Part shown: positions 9,601 to 17,735 of the stretch, in pieces | Layout: each line of letters starts with the position of its first letter | Numbering within the stretch: position 1 is the stretch's first letter | DNA from: Silene noctiflora | Lineage: Eukaryota; Streptophyta; Magnoliopsida; Caryophyllales; Caryophyllaceae | DNA: 20,470 bases | Direction: 5' to 3' | Assembly (NCBI GenBank): GCA_009801015.1 | Contig: VHZZ01010811.1 | Span: 6,669 to 27,138, forward strand | The notes under the pieces: model-generated | The model's input: the letters and a program-made list of their open reading frames with translations, nothing else | What the model was told of the DNA's origin: nothing | The model's database searches: none | Made by a program: the position numbers and the translations under genes

Positions 9601-11338
9601 ATGGTGTTGCAGCAACAGAGGACAAAGTCCCATATTTCTTTCCATAAATACTAGCTGTTCTAAATTCCATTTTGTTCTGAGTAAGGGTTCCTGTCTTGTC
9701 TGAGAATATATATCGTATTTGACCCAAGTCTTCATTGATGTTCAAAGATCTACATTGGAACCTAGAGTCGCAACTGCTATCATACATATGTTTGTCTCCG
9801 ATCATGAAGTATGATTGTCCAAGCCGAACCAGCTCCATTGTGATATAAAGTGAAATTGGAATCATTATCTGAAAGACAATAATGGAACTCAAGAAGGCAA
9901 AGAAAGTCTCCATGGGAATCCCGTAGAATTTGTACAGTTTTCCGTCTTTTCTTCCACTATTAAAATATTTCTTCCGGTAATAAGGTAGTGTATCAAGCTG
10001 CTCCTTGTGACGGTTAAGCCAAAGGCCCATTCCAAGAGCCACAACTGAACACATTGTGAGGAGAAAAACCGATAACCATAGGGTTTCCCTGTTCATATGA
10101 CTTTCCAATTTGCTTCTTTTAGCAGGGGAAGCGGCACTATTTAACATTGCTTTTGTCTCCTGACCAGTATACACAACAACACCAATCGCCCATTCAGTGT
10201 TCTTAAGCTGACAACCACGCAGAATAATGTTTGACTGGCTGAGAGAAACCTTATGGCCTCTAAACTCCATATTGGCAGTGAACTCATAAATATTTCTGTT
10301 TGGCTGTTCGCATCTAATAAGTCCTGAAATTATCCCTCCCTCTGCAACAACTGAAGCTGTTTCTTGCCTTGCATACCGGGTCTTTAGATTGGATTCACCA
10401 TCCAAATTCATCGTCTGAATGTAGGCAATCCCGTTAGGATCACTTGTTCCCACCAAGACCATGTCACAAGCAATTGTCTCGTCAGCAAATATCTTTACAA
10501 TCTCACCAGCCTGAATATGCTTCCACTTCTTGTTCTCAAACCGTCCGGACTGAAGCACAAGAGCCTCCCTGTTATTCTCTTTCAGGTCTGATCTATGTCT
10601 TCGCCAGTCTTCATAGCCATCTTTTATGGCAGTGACACTCAATACAAAGAGGAGAGGGAAAAGGGACACCATCCTCCCAAAAACAGCTAGCGGAGGAAGT
10701 TGGTTGAGAGCAGCAATGGCTAGGAAATACAAATAAGCAACTCGATGGAACTGGATGAAGAGATTCTTAGGCAAGAAATTAAGCATGGTATATTTGCTAG
10801 TTCGAATCTCATTGCTACAAAACTCATACCTCTCATTAGTCTTCTTTGGATCATCAACATAAACTAATCTAGGACTTTGATCACTAAAAATATTATCATC
10901 CAACGGGCCGCTCTTATAGTAAAGAGCCTGAGACTTTCTCAATTTATCCTGCACCCTCGATGTAGTACCAGCGATCTCAAAACTTGCATGCTGAGTTACT
11001 TGTTCCATCCCACCCCACGACAACAGGTGTCTTGGGTCCCTGGAAGGGGTGTGGGTGGAGGACTTGTCCGAACAGTGAGAGCCCGCAGAATAAAACCGTT
11101 TATTTCTACAGCCAGGGAGAGCAGGCTGTTGGACAGCCTCCTTAGCAAAAGTATCCTCGATTATAATAGGTCCTTTGTCTTGTTTCACATCAAACAGGCC
11201 AGCTTCAGGCACAATAGCAGAAGACGAGAATGAGGCATTTGGACACAAGTCAGTTAAGTTGTTAGTGGTCAAACAATCCCGGGGCACCACATAACAAAGT
11301 TGGGATGAATTGAGTAATGGGTCCTCGCCCGAAGTCAT
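3454..11338 (-). CDS. ALA1: Phospholipid-transporting P4-ATPase (flippase), ALA1-like, 7 coding exons
   Basis: The CDS joins 11338-9583, 8667-8340, 6265-5473, 5233-5110, 4973-4754, 4177-3719 and 3613-3454 on the minus strand. It totals 3840 nt, giving 1279 residues plus TAG; every junction is GT-AG and keeps frame. Visible motifs are A-domain DGES (313-316), M4 PISL (494-497), phosphorylation site DKTGTLT (Asp547), nucleotide-binding KGA (727-729), TGDK (844-847) and the GDGxND hinge (Asp1000, Asp1004). Ten membrane segments are expected, four near 199-240 and 420-500 and six after about 1055. P4-ATPases use ATP to flip phospholipids to the cytosolic leaflet and need a CDC50/ALIS partner. Arabidopsis ALA1 (1158 residues) is a family member linked to chilling tolerance. 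This protein is longer at the N-terminus. MTSG at 11338 was chosen because long ALA1-like proteins commonly begin this way; an in-frame ATG at 11383 lies in what is probably a 5'-UTR intron. No inactivating change was seen. Confidence 0.93.
3719..4177 (-). CDS. ALA1: P4-ATPase exon 6: M6-M9 membrane region
   Basis: Encodes residues 1074 (split Trp) to 1226 plus two bases of Trp1227. It contains [52 protein letters not shown] and [19 protein letters not shown], all typical of the C-terminal membrane bundle of plant ALA1 proteins. The acceptor is ATCTCAG|GTATA. The donor CTG|GTCAGT is weaker than the others but is required for the frame (NYW|TIYHLA). Confidence 0.92.
4178..4753 (-). other. Intron 5 of the P4-ATPase gene
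   Basis: A 576-bp intron that holds a likely MITE remnant around 4483-4622, with an internal T run of about 23 bases on the plus strand (4568-4590). Nothing else was recognised. Confidence 0.8.
4483..4622. mobile_element. MITE-like insertion in intron 5
   Basis: The segment begins GTGTGTTTGATTCAGAG and carries GGAATCAAA both internally (4516-4524) and near its right end (about 4611-4619), so TTTGATTC/GAATCAAA pairs can form inverted repeats. A long T run interrupts it. No target duplication was fixed, so the limits and family are uncertain. Confidence 0.35.
4754..4973 (-). CDS. ALA1: P4-ATPase exon 5: P-domain hinge and M5
   Basis: Encodes the rest of Gly1001 to residue 1073 plus two bases of Trp1074. 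It completes GDG-ANDVSM (Asp1004) and contains the region [19 protein letters not shown], then the M5 helix [19 protein letters not shown]. The acceptor is ACTTAG|GTGCG. The donor is CTG|GTATGT: it gives [12 protein letters not shown] in frame and the exact spacing of Arabidopsis ALA1, whereas the nearby AAG|GTTTATG would shift the frame. Confidence 0.9.
5110..5233 (-). CDS. ALA1: P4-ATPase exon 4: distal P domain
   Basis: Encodes residues 960-1000 plus one base of Gly1001. It carries [14 protein letters not shown] and LAIGDG, the first half of the GDGxND Mg-binding hinge. The acceptor is GCTTCAG|CTTTT; the donor ATG|GTAAGT is a strong consensus. Confidence 0.94.
5473..6265 (-). CDS. ALA1: P4-ATPase exon 3: nucleotide-binding and proximal P domain
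   Basis: Encodes residues 695-959. The acceptor is TTGCAG|GTTGG and the donor GAT|GTACGT (phase 0). It contains [16 protein letters not shown], the KGADTSMF nucleotide site (Lys727), [12 protein letters not shown] and [12 protein letters not shown] (Asp846). Residues of about 887-937 form a polar, acidic, Ser-rich insertion that Arabidopsis ALA1 largely lacks at this position. [10 protein letters not shown] then resumes the conserved P domain. Confidence 0.94.
6266..8339 (-). other. Intron 2 of the P4-ATPase gene
   Basis: The largest intron at 2074 bp, with donor AG|GTAAGAAG and acceptor TTGCAG|G. It is AT-rich, with a long purine tract on the plus strand (6309-6392). Small open frames occur on both strands but resemble no family. 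No transposon ends could be paired. Confidence 0.8.
6309..6392. repeat. Purine-rich low-complexity tract near the intron 2 acceptor
   Basis: About 84 bases made almost only of A and G on the plus strand (AAAGAAGAAAAAGAAG-like). Read as transcript, this is a long pyrimidine tract some 45-125 nt upstream of the exon 3 acceptor at 6266. It may help acceptor recognition, but it is also a mutable low-complexity sequence. Confidence 0.6.
8340..8667 (-). CDS. ALA1: P4-ATPase exon 2: start of nucleotide-binding domain
   Basis: Encodes residues 586 (split Gly) to 694 plus two bases of Arg695. The acceptor is TTTTTTAG|GAAGC and the donor AG|GTAAGA. It contains [13 protein letters not shown] and [16 protein letters not shown], hallmarks of the P4 nucleotide-binding domain. 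The join to exon 1 gives [12 protein letters not shown] in frame. Confidence 0.93.
8668..9582 (-). other. Intron 1 of the P4-ATPase gene
   Basis: A 915-bp intron, donor CAG|GTAACT, acceptor TTTTTTAG|GA. The transcript-strand T-rich stretch before the acceptor is short. The intron includes a fragment related to the foldback MITE found at 14981/19260 (see 9321-9395). No gene is present. Confidence 0.8.
9321..9395. mobile_element. Truncated copy of the foldback MITE in intron 1
   Basis: Read as reverse complement, the segment contains GAACTGAAATTAAGTCC followed by AAACGAAC. This matches the right end of the element at 19260 (GACCTGAAATTAAGTTC, then AAAAGAAC). It also carries the family's CTGAACAGAACC-type repeats. 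Only one end is present, so this is a fragment in the opposite orientation. Confidence 0.45.
9583..11338 (-). CDS. ALA1: P4-ATPase exon 1: N-terminus, M1-M4, A domain, phosphorylation site
   Basis: Encodes residues 1-585 plus the first base of Gly586. Residues 1-157 are a polar, Ser-rich cytosolic tail without a recognised domain. The conserved core starts at [18 protein letters not shown]1-M2 lie around 199-240 and the actuator domain around 245-400, with DGES at 313. M3 is about 420-441 and M4, with PISL, about 478-500. DKTGTLT starts at Asp547. The donor is CAG|GTAACT (intron starts at 9582, phase 1). Translation could be read through the donor for another 30 codons, but that tail lacks similarity and breaks the nucleotide-binding domain. 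Confidence 0.93.
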
Positions 11339-11343
11339 AAATA

Positions 11344-11757
11344 TCTCTCCAATATAATCATTGCAGAAGTTAAACATAAACACAAGACCTAATTTGGTGC
11401 AAAATCATCTTGATTCAAATGCTATTGAATAACGACGAGACCATAAACTTTTGAGCTGCTCTGACACGCTCAGTCAATAATCACCAAAATCACTTGCACA
11501 AGTTTATTCAATCTCGATAACTCTGCAATACGGTAAACAAATAGCATAATTATAAAACACTCAGTACTAACATTAATCAAAATTGTAACAAGTTTCCAAT
11601 TGACCCTAATTTAATTCACAAATTCCCATTTAAGCTTAAACGGGTCAAATAAGCAAGACTGACTGAAATTAATTTCACTTCATACAAACTGATTTCAGCT
11701 TGCAGCTGAAAATGTAAACAAAATAATGATAATTGAAAGAAAAAAATGAGTACTAAC
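11344..11757 (-). other. Probable 5'-UTR intron of the P4-ATPase gene
   Basis: On the minus strand a clear donor TTACAG|GTTAGTA occurs at 11758/11757. The sequence after it is T-rich and AT-rich, while the leader before it is pyrimidine-rich and leader-like. Candidate acceptors lie between about 11461 (GTGTCAG) and 11344 (TTGGAGAG), just upstream of the ATG at 11338. The exact acceptor cannot be chosen by eye. The intron would remove the in-frame ATG at 11383 if the late acceptor is used. Confidence 0.5.
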
Positions 11758-11968
11758 CTGTAAAATTCAAAAATTTAAAGAAAGAGAGGCAATTTCTGTT
11801 TTGTGAATGAATGAGTCAATTAAAAAAGAATGAATGATACAAAAGATGTTTGATCGTCTCAGAAAAGAATGGGAGAGATCTGAGATTTGATCGTCTGGTT
11901 GTCGGATCTCTTAGAGGAAAGCTCAATAGTTAGGTTTCCTTAAATTTCAATAAAGCATACTAATAATG

Positions 11969-11997
11969 ATTTGATTTGATTTGATTTGATTTGATTT
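11969..11997. repeat. (ATTTG)n microsatellite
   Basis: About five to six perfect units of a pentanucleotide (ATTTG on the plus strand, CAAAT on the transcript strand) in the predicted leader of the flippase gene. Confidence 0.85.
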
Positions 11998-12006
11998 ACA
12001 GACAAA

Positions 12007-12078
12007 TTAGGGTTTGAGGAACAGAAATGGTTTAGGTAAGATGGAAATTAATTGGAGGCAATGTTGGATTAGAATCAT
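12007..12078 (-). other. Possible upstream ORF, 23 codons
   Basis: ATG at 12078 opens a 23-codon frame that stops at TAA 12007-12009, inside the predicted leader. If the leader is as placed, this would be the first AUG seen by scanning ribosomes. Nothing indicates a conserved peptide. Confidence 0.25.
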
Positions 12079-12094
12079 AGGAATTGGGTGAAGT

Positions 12095-12098
<4 letters not shown>

Positions 12099-12131
<33 letters not shown>
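12099..12131. repeat. (AG)n microsatellite, CT on the transcript strand
   Basis: About 16 AG units. On the gene's strand this is a CT run close to the presumed transcription start. Such GA/CT repeats are common in plant core promoters and leaders. Confidence 0.9.
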
Positions 12132-12133
<2 letters not shown>

Positions 12134-12171
12134 CGAATTGGGGAAATGGGGGAGCACTATCCCGCCTTTTT

Positions 12172-12185
12172 CTCTATTTTTATTG
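12172..12185 (-). promoter_or_regulatory. TATA-like element upstream of the P4-ATPase gene
   Basis: The minus strand reads CAATAAAAATAGAG, followed after about 25-35 bases by a leader-like, CT-rich sequence. It is not a perfect TATAAA box. Confidence 0.3.
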
Positions 12186-12199
12186 AAAAGGTAAAATCA

Positions 12200-12798
12200 C
12201 CAAAATAATCTCACATTTAGGCTACCTTCTCAACATAGTTTACTTGTAATAATTTTATAATAATTCGAATTTTTCTTCTTAAATGGAGTTCTAAACCAAA
12301 ATATTTACAAAAATGGTATTTATTTATACAAAATGGGTCTACATTAGCATTTTTTTTTTTACAGATTCGGTAACTTTTCGCCAATTTAACATTCATATAA
12401 TGAAGTTCTATTTACGAATTTTTCTCTTCATGCGATTTCTTTGAGATGATTTCACCTCTTCGCTCTCTTAGCTTGTGTGAATTTGTCGGTGTTCAAGGTG
12501 GTGGATATCATATCTCAGCGGACTTGGAGATTTTGGCTTTTGTTAGTTAGTTAGATGTACTTGTCTTGTACTTTGTAACACATCGAGTGACATCATTCTC
12601 ATCTTTTATGTCATGTTGTATCGAGCAAAGTGGAGGCATCGGGCTTCTTTCGTGTTTTATTTAACTCACACAACTAGTCGCTGATTGAATTGGCGACGGG
12701 TTCGAGAAAATACATAATACTCGTTAAATCATTAAGCAAGAAGTTAATTGGTAGGAGTCGGAAGGGGGAAGAATGTTGGGAAATAACATCTGTAACTA
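12200..12798. other. Intergenic DNA without recognised gene
   Basis: AT-rich sequence, then a more balanced stretch at 12430-12720 (GGTGGTGGATATC, TTGTACTTTGTAACAC). That stretch could be an old retroelement 3' region, but no reading frame, tail or terminal repeat supports this. Confidence 0.4.
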
Positions 12799-13980
12799 CT
12801 AACTACATGAATTGGCGATAAGTTGTTGAAATTAAAAAAGAAAAAAAAAAGGTGGTGCTCATTCATGGACTAGTTTTACTCTTTTACGGACATAAATGAC
12901 CATTATACTCCTTTCATTTTAATTCCTTCATTTACTCTTTTGTTTCAATTCAATTATTTCTATCTCTTTTCTCACTCTAACTACCACCATCCAAACACCA
13001 CCACCACCCGTTAGCCACCATGTACCACCCTCACCTCTGCCTCCCTTGTGCCACGGGCCGGTCTTGACAACCTCCTCAGATCGGCCATCAGACGATCTCA
13101 CAAATCCGCGTCTCACCCATACATACAATTCCTTAACACCACCGGACCACCCTTTTCACCACCGAGTCAGTGATTCATGAACAACAACACCCGACCACCC
13201 CCGACACTAGACTTGTCGTCGACAGCTGTTCCGGCGATGTGGGCATCTATTCCGGCTCCGTCACATGAATACTTGTCAGTTTCTCTAACCCCACAACGAC
13301 ATAACTCCTAATTCCGATTTCACAAGGTGACTGATGAGCTGTATGGGTAACCAATGGTTTTCTTCTCATGTTTCGTTATATTCTTGTCTATTTACTTTGA
13401 TTGACTAATCATAAAGCTTGTATGCATGTCGTCCACTCGTACTAGAGCAAGCAAACCATTAACAAAGAAGTGTATAGAAAAAGCTACATCGACCAATACC
13501 TATCAACACGACCTCAATACAACCACCACCTTCGTGGTCGTGCCACCACAGGACACCATCTTGCCAACCACTACAGCCACATCCATACGATGCAAGACTC
13601 GGACCATAAATTTTCTATTGACAACTATTTCTACAAACCCTACTTTCATTAGTCTAAATAATTTAATCTGCCGATATAACATCGTTAATGAAGTAAATAA
13701 TTAGAATTATTACTTGATCGACATGAGAACTAGCGTACATAGTTGATTAATCTTATGGGTTTGATTAATTTTGTGAGGAAGATTAATTTTGTGAGGAAGG
13801 GAATTAGAGTGTTTGTTTTTGTTTTTTGTTTTTTGGGAGAAGGGTAAGGTATGGAAAACAAATGGCAAAAAGTTCGTGAAAGAGTAAAATGCGTCCATGA
13901 ATGAGAAATTACAAAAAAAAATACTACTCACGCGAATGAGTTGGCGCGAAGTTACTAAATAGTTAAAAAAAATGCTGACA
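12799..13980. repeat. Foldback structure with flanking direct motifs, non-coding
   Basis: Arms at 12858-12888 and 13875-13905 are inverted repeats matching at 27 of 31 positions, starting with a perfect CTCATTCATGGAC. Outside the arms lie two similar direct copies of a motif (ATTGGCGATAAGTT at about 12811, GTTGGCGCGAAGTT at about 13939), each followed by an A-rich run. The interior has CCACC-rich low-complexity DNA and Thr/Pro-rich short open frames that are not convincing genes. It may be a non-autonomous DNA transposon, but no target duplication was fixed. Confidence 0.5.
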
Positions 13981-14137
13981 TGCACCTATTCCTTGTAAAT
14001 AGTTTGGAATGAGACTCATTTTTGTAATATTTTTGTTTAGAACGTCATTTGAGAAAAAAAAATCTAATAATTCTTTACTATTAACCCTATTTTGATCATG
14101 TACTAATTTTAAATCTGTGCAAATTGTACGGGTATGC

Positions 14138-14271
14138 TATTTTAAATGTTTTTTTATTGGGTTTAAATGAGCGCACTTATATCGTAGGTGGGAATCGAAC
14201 CTCCAATTTTATGGTAGAAGTAAGAAAACTCTTACCACTTGAGTTAACTCTTGTTCTTGTATTTTAAATGT
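14138..14271 (-). mobile_element. Short tRNA-derived SINE with perfect target duplications
   Basis: On the minus strand, TTAACTCAAGTGGTAAG (A-box-like) is followed by GGTTCGATTCCC (B box, 14190-14201). These are the two internal RNA polymerase III promoter parts of a tRNA. The body ends in an A tail (14150-14155). The 12-13-mer TATTTTAAATGT(T) lies immediately outside both ends (14138-14149 and 14260-14271). The tRNA-related head, A tail and long target duplication together define a SINE. The body is only about 110 bp. No proper anticodon arm or acceptor stem pairing is present, so it is not a tRNA gene. Confidence 0.82.
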
Positions 14272-14721
14272 TGTTAGTGACAAATATAATAGTAATATTT
14301 TATAATTTTATCAAGTCGTAATTACGATTTTAACTTTGAATTATAATATAAATTCATTAGCAATAAAGAGATTCATTATCATTATAGGCATAATAAAGAT
14401 ATCGTGATTTTAACCACACATTTCGCATCCAAATAATACTCCTCCATACTTATCAAATAAAAATATGAAAAATAAAATAAAATATTATCACATTGTTATA
14501 ATTTACAAAATATATTTGGGAAATTTCTTTGGGCCAACCTTATTTAGTCTATCACATACGCATTTATCGTTATATTAAATAACATATTATCAACTATCAT
14601 ACCCGTCAAACTATTGAACCCGTGCAAAATTACGCTGGTACTATGTTATAATCAAACTTGTGCAAAAAAGTTTTATTAAAAGTTCGGATTTACAATGAGC
14701 CTATGAAAATATTATCTCGTC
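14272..14721. other. AT-rich intergenic DNA
   Basis: No gene or RNA recognised. Two stretches share the wording GTGCAAA with a nearby CGTG or CGGG, which is common in degenerate plant repeats. Confidence 0.4.
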
Positions 14722-14850
14722 TAGACCTATTAAAAATTGACTTGACCCGTCGATCTTAGACCAAGCCAAATAAATCGTAACTCGCGACCTGATTAACCCG
14801 TTAATTTAGGGTCAAAATTTAAACCCGACGCAATTGATCTAATAGGTCAA
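14722..14850. mobile_element. Possible small hAT-like remnant
   Basis: The left part TAGACCTATTAAAAATTGAC and the right part, reverse-complemented (GACCTATTAGATCAATTGC), look like degenerate terminal inverted repeats enclosing CGACC/ACCCG-rich sequence. The style is like the element at 1458-1944. No target duplication was found. Confidence 0.3.
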
Positions 14851-15032
14851 AGATAAGTTTATTTTATAAAAAGAAAATTAATTAATGATTCAATTAATAA
14901 GGTGTTGAATTAAATTATATAAGCCATTTATTTTCAAAAACGTATTAGTATATGTATATCTAAAATGCAAAATAGAGTACGGACCTGTTCTTTTGAGCTG
15001 AAACTGTAATACTACGCTTTTCTGGTCCTTGC

Positions 15033-15182
15033 GTACTCGGTCGAGTGGGTTGTACTCGACCGAGTAAGTGTCTTGTACGTTTTAAGCAGGCTACTGCCCT
15101 GGGTGTACTCGGCCGAATTTAGGGGACAATTGGTCGAGTGGAGCGTACTCGGTCGTGTGCCTCTGGTACTCGGTCGAGTGCC
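15033..15182. repeat. Array of ACTCGRYCGAGT palindromes in LTR X
   Basis: About six intact or degenerate copies of a 12-bp palindrome (ACTCGGTCGAGT, ACTCGACCGAGT, ACTCGGCCGAAT and others) are spread over 150 bp just inside the LTR start, upstream of the TATA-like box. The same type of array is in the LTR copy at 1-169. Confidence 0.8.
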
Positions 15183-15717
15183 CGATCCGAAACGAATTAA
15201 TTGTGCGGTTTTTATTAAAATGATTGGAGAAGTATTTAAAACATTTCGTCAGGTTTTGATTCATTTTATAAAAACCTAAACACTCTCTAATCATCTTCAT
15301 CAATTCCTAAGCAAGAATTAAACTATTGTGGGTTCAGGATCTCTCGATTTCGTACCAATCGTGTTAGTAAGTCTCTAATGTTTAATCCGTTTATTGTTTC
15401 AGTTTGTACAAACCCTAATTTGGGCGAATTGGGGTAAATAGTAATAGGTGTATACTAGATCGATTAATGAAGGGTAGTTAGTAATTATTATGTGATAATT
15501 GTTGTGTGTAGATGACGGTCTCATGGAGAATTATTGCTATTGATTGCTTATGTGTGCTTGGATTGCGAAAATGTAGGGTTTTCCTACTCAGTATGATGTT
15601 GTGTGATTATTGCTTTTGTTGTGATTAATTTGAAATAGGATGATTGTGATTATTGTGGGATATGATGGTGACGTTTTGATGGTGATATTGTGTTGATATA
15701 GTGAGCCATGTCAAGAG

Positions 15718-15872
15718 ATGGTTCACCCCCATTGTTCACCTCTTGTGTCTCTCGACGCAAGAGGGATATGCACATTAATGGACTTGGGTTCGCTTGTTGC
15801 GATGAGTGGGGCTTAGGTGGTACGGCTGTAGTCCCTACTGGCGGTGTGGATTATCCGTTGCGATGGGTAATC
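15718..15872 (+). repeat. Direct repeat module, copy 1
   Basis: Shares with 18482-18634 the ordered landmarks TCACCCCCA, CTCTTGTGTCTCTCG, TGGACTTGGGTTCG, GCTTAGGTGGTACG and TTGCGATGGGTAATCTG. Identity is roughly 85 percent by eye. It ends where the inner LTR Y begins. Confidence 0.8.
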
Positions 15873-15969
15873 TGTAACACCCGTAATTTACCGATTTCAT
15901 ATTTTAAGCTATTTTGATAATTAATTAGACTAATTACGTTTTTAAAGCTTATTTTTATGAAATATAAAA

Positions 15970-16004
15970 TTTATGGTATAATATTANTTTATGGTATAAT
16001 ATTA
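15970..16004. repeat. 17-bp duplication separated by one N
   Basis: TTTATGGTATAATATTA occurs at 15970-15986, then N at 15987, then the identical 17-mer at 15988-16004. A perfect duplication exactly flanking a single N suggests an unresolved contig overlap rather than biology. Confidence 0.7.
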
Positions 16005-16935
16005 ATATTAGTAATATTATGGTCTGTCTCGAGTGTATAGTAGCACTGAGACGTAATTTAAGCTAAAACCGACTCAAATTGAGTATTTATGAGCCTAAGT
16101 CACTTATTGGGCCTAATCCCCCCTATACTCCCTCATAAACCCTCATTCTTCATCTCCTACCTTCATTTTCTCAGTATAAACAACAACTTCCTTCACCATT
16201 GTTACTCCTTCTCCAATTCATCACTAAAATCCTCATAACTCATTCGTTTTTAGTCCGTTTTTAGTGTCGTTTGCGCCATTCTTCTCCTATCATCATCCCT
16301 CATCTTTCTAAGTAAGAAAATACTCGTTTCAAAGACGTCTGAAATTCTGTCCCATCCTATTAAGCTTCGAAATTCTTATCTAACCCGTTCCTTTGTTGTT
16401 TAGGTGAGAACCTTGATGACCCAGAGGCGGATACTTACCTTGTTGAAGACTCTTGCTAGGATTGAAGACGCTTTCGAGGAAACGGTGAAGGGTTACTCGA
16501 CTTTACATCATTTCTTTGTTTATACATGTGTGTTTGTAGCATTAGGATGTTAAAGTTGATAAAGTTTCATGCTTTGAATGTTTCAAGCTTATTTATGGTT
16601 TNAAATGTTCAATTCTTATGAATTATGGATGGTTAATTGTGTTGATGGNTAAATTATGTTAAAATTATCATCTTTACCATGTTTGATGCNATCTCTACGA
16701 AGAATTCATGTTCAATTGGCTATTTGCTTCATTTTTCTCACATAACAATGTTTGTTCACTTGAAAGTTATGGGAATTGTCATATGTAAACTATTAATGGA
16801 TGAATTTGGTGTATCTTGGGATGGTTGTTGGTTTACATGCTGGTTTACGTCGTATACGTGTCTAGCGTCTCATGAAAAATGTAAATTTGTGTTGGAAATA
16901 TGTTAATTAGGTGAAAGGAGTGATTTTTCGTGTTC

Positions 16936-17382
16936 AGGAGTCCCCAGCCGGTGGACCGGCGACCGGTTCACTAGTCGACTAGAAACCCCCTGAATGTTGT
17001 TTTTGAAATTTTCTGAAAAATAACTACCAGATGCCTCTAGCCGGCGGCCGCTCCACTGACCGGCTGGGAGCACTCCAGTAGCAGCATTTTTGTAATGTGT
17101 AGGTGTCGTCCCGGTCGGTGAACCGGCAGCCGGCAGGGGAGACACTGAAGTGTTGGAAATTTGGCTTGGCGGATGTCCCAGCCGGTGGACCGACAGCCGG
17201 TCCACAGGCCGGCGTCGAGCATTTCCAATTTTTTGTCTTAAAATTGTGTTGAGGTTGCCCCTGTCGGCAGGGCGGCAGCCGGTCACCCGGCAGGAGAACC
17301 CTATGTTTCAAAATTGTACATTTGACCTGTGTGTCCAGCCGGTTGGTCGGCGGCTGGTCACATGGACCGGCTGGGACACCCT
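16936..17382. repeat. Spaced GC-rich CCGGT/ACCGG palindrome array in LTR Y
   Basis: Six GC-rich blocks of about 35-50 bp at roughly 75-95 bp spacing (starting near 16936, 17033, 17104, 17174, 17259 and 17332) repeat variants of CAGCCGGTGGACCGGC and AGCCGGT. They are separated by AT-rich spacers such as TTTTTGAAATTTT. Each block can form hairpins. Open frames across the array are by-products of this composition. Confidence 0.8.
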
Positions 17383-17495
17383 GATTGGTTTTTATTTATT
17401 GTTTCATCCTATGTTCTTTATGCCTTGTTAAGATGAATTGTTTACACTTTATTCTCATGTTGTGTTATCAAATGAGAATGTGTATATTACTTGGC

Positions 17496-17735
17496 ATGTG
17501 AATCGGTTGGGTTTTACCTTCCGGATTGATTGTATCGAGTCTTGAATGTGAAGGATAATCCGTATGTGAATCGGTTGAGGTTTACTTTCCGGTTATGATT
17601 AAGCTACCTCTATGATTAGACTTCCACTTGGATCTTCCGTCACATTGGGGTTTAACGATTGGGGTATTCGATTGTGTCGAGTCTTGGATTTGGAGGTTTA
17701 TCCACATGTCGAATCAGTTAGGGTTTACCATCCGA
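17496..17735 (+). repeat. Degenerate tandem repeat inside LTR Y
   Basis: Three copies of ATGTGAATCGGTTGRGG followed by TTTACYTTCCGG-like sequence start at 17496, 17564 and 17706. TTGTRTCGAGTCTTGRAT precedes the second and third (17529, 17672). This indicates an internal duplication of about 60-140 bp. Confidence 0.65.

Larger units (their letters stand above)
11758..12150 (-). promoter_or_regulatory. Putative 5' leader exon and start region of the P4-ATPase gene
   Basis: Minus-strand sequence rich in CT and containing AAACCCTAATTTG, typical of plant leaders, ends at the donor at 11758. A TATA-like CAATAAAAATAGAG (12172-12185) lies just upstream, so transcription could start near 12150. The leader would contain the CT repeat (12099-12131), the CAAAT repeat (11969-11997) and a short upstream open frame (12007-12078). 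All of this is inference from sequence. Confidence 0.4.

Noticed and set aside
10877..11233. 118-codon open frame on the plus strand inside flippase exon 1
   Set aside because: It is antisense to a clearly conserved coding exon and resembles no family.
12928..13704. Gly/Val-rich minus-strand frame and Thr-rich plus-strand frame
   Set aside because: Products of CCACC-type low-complexity DNA inside a foldback structure; no motif or gene structure.
14181..14250. tRNA gene
   Set aside because: A- and B-box motifs are present, but there is no acceptor-stem or anticodon-arm pairing, and the unit has an A tail and target duplications, so it is a SINE.
16903..17431. Several overlapping frames of 63-127 codons, Pro/Arg/Gly-rich
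   Set aside because: They arise from the GC-rich palindrome array in LTR Y, overlap each other on both strands and show no domain.
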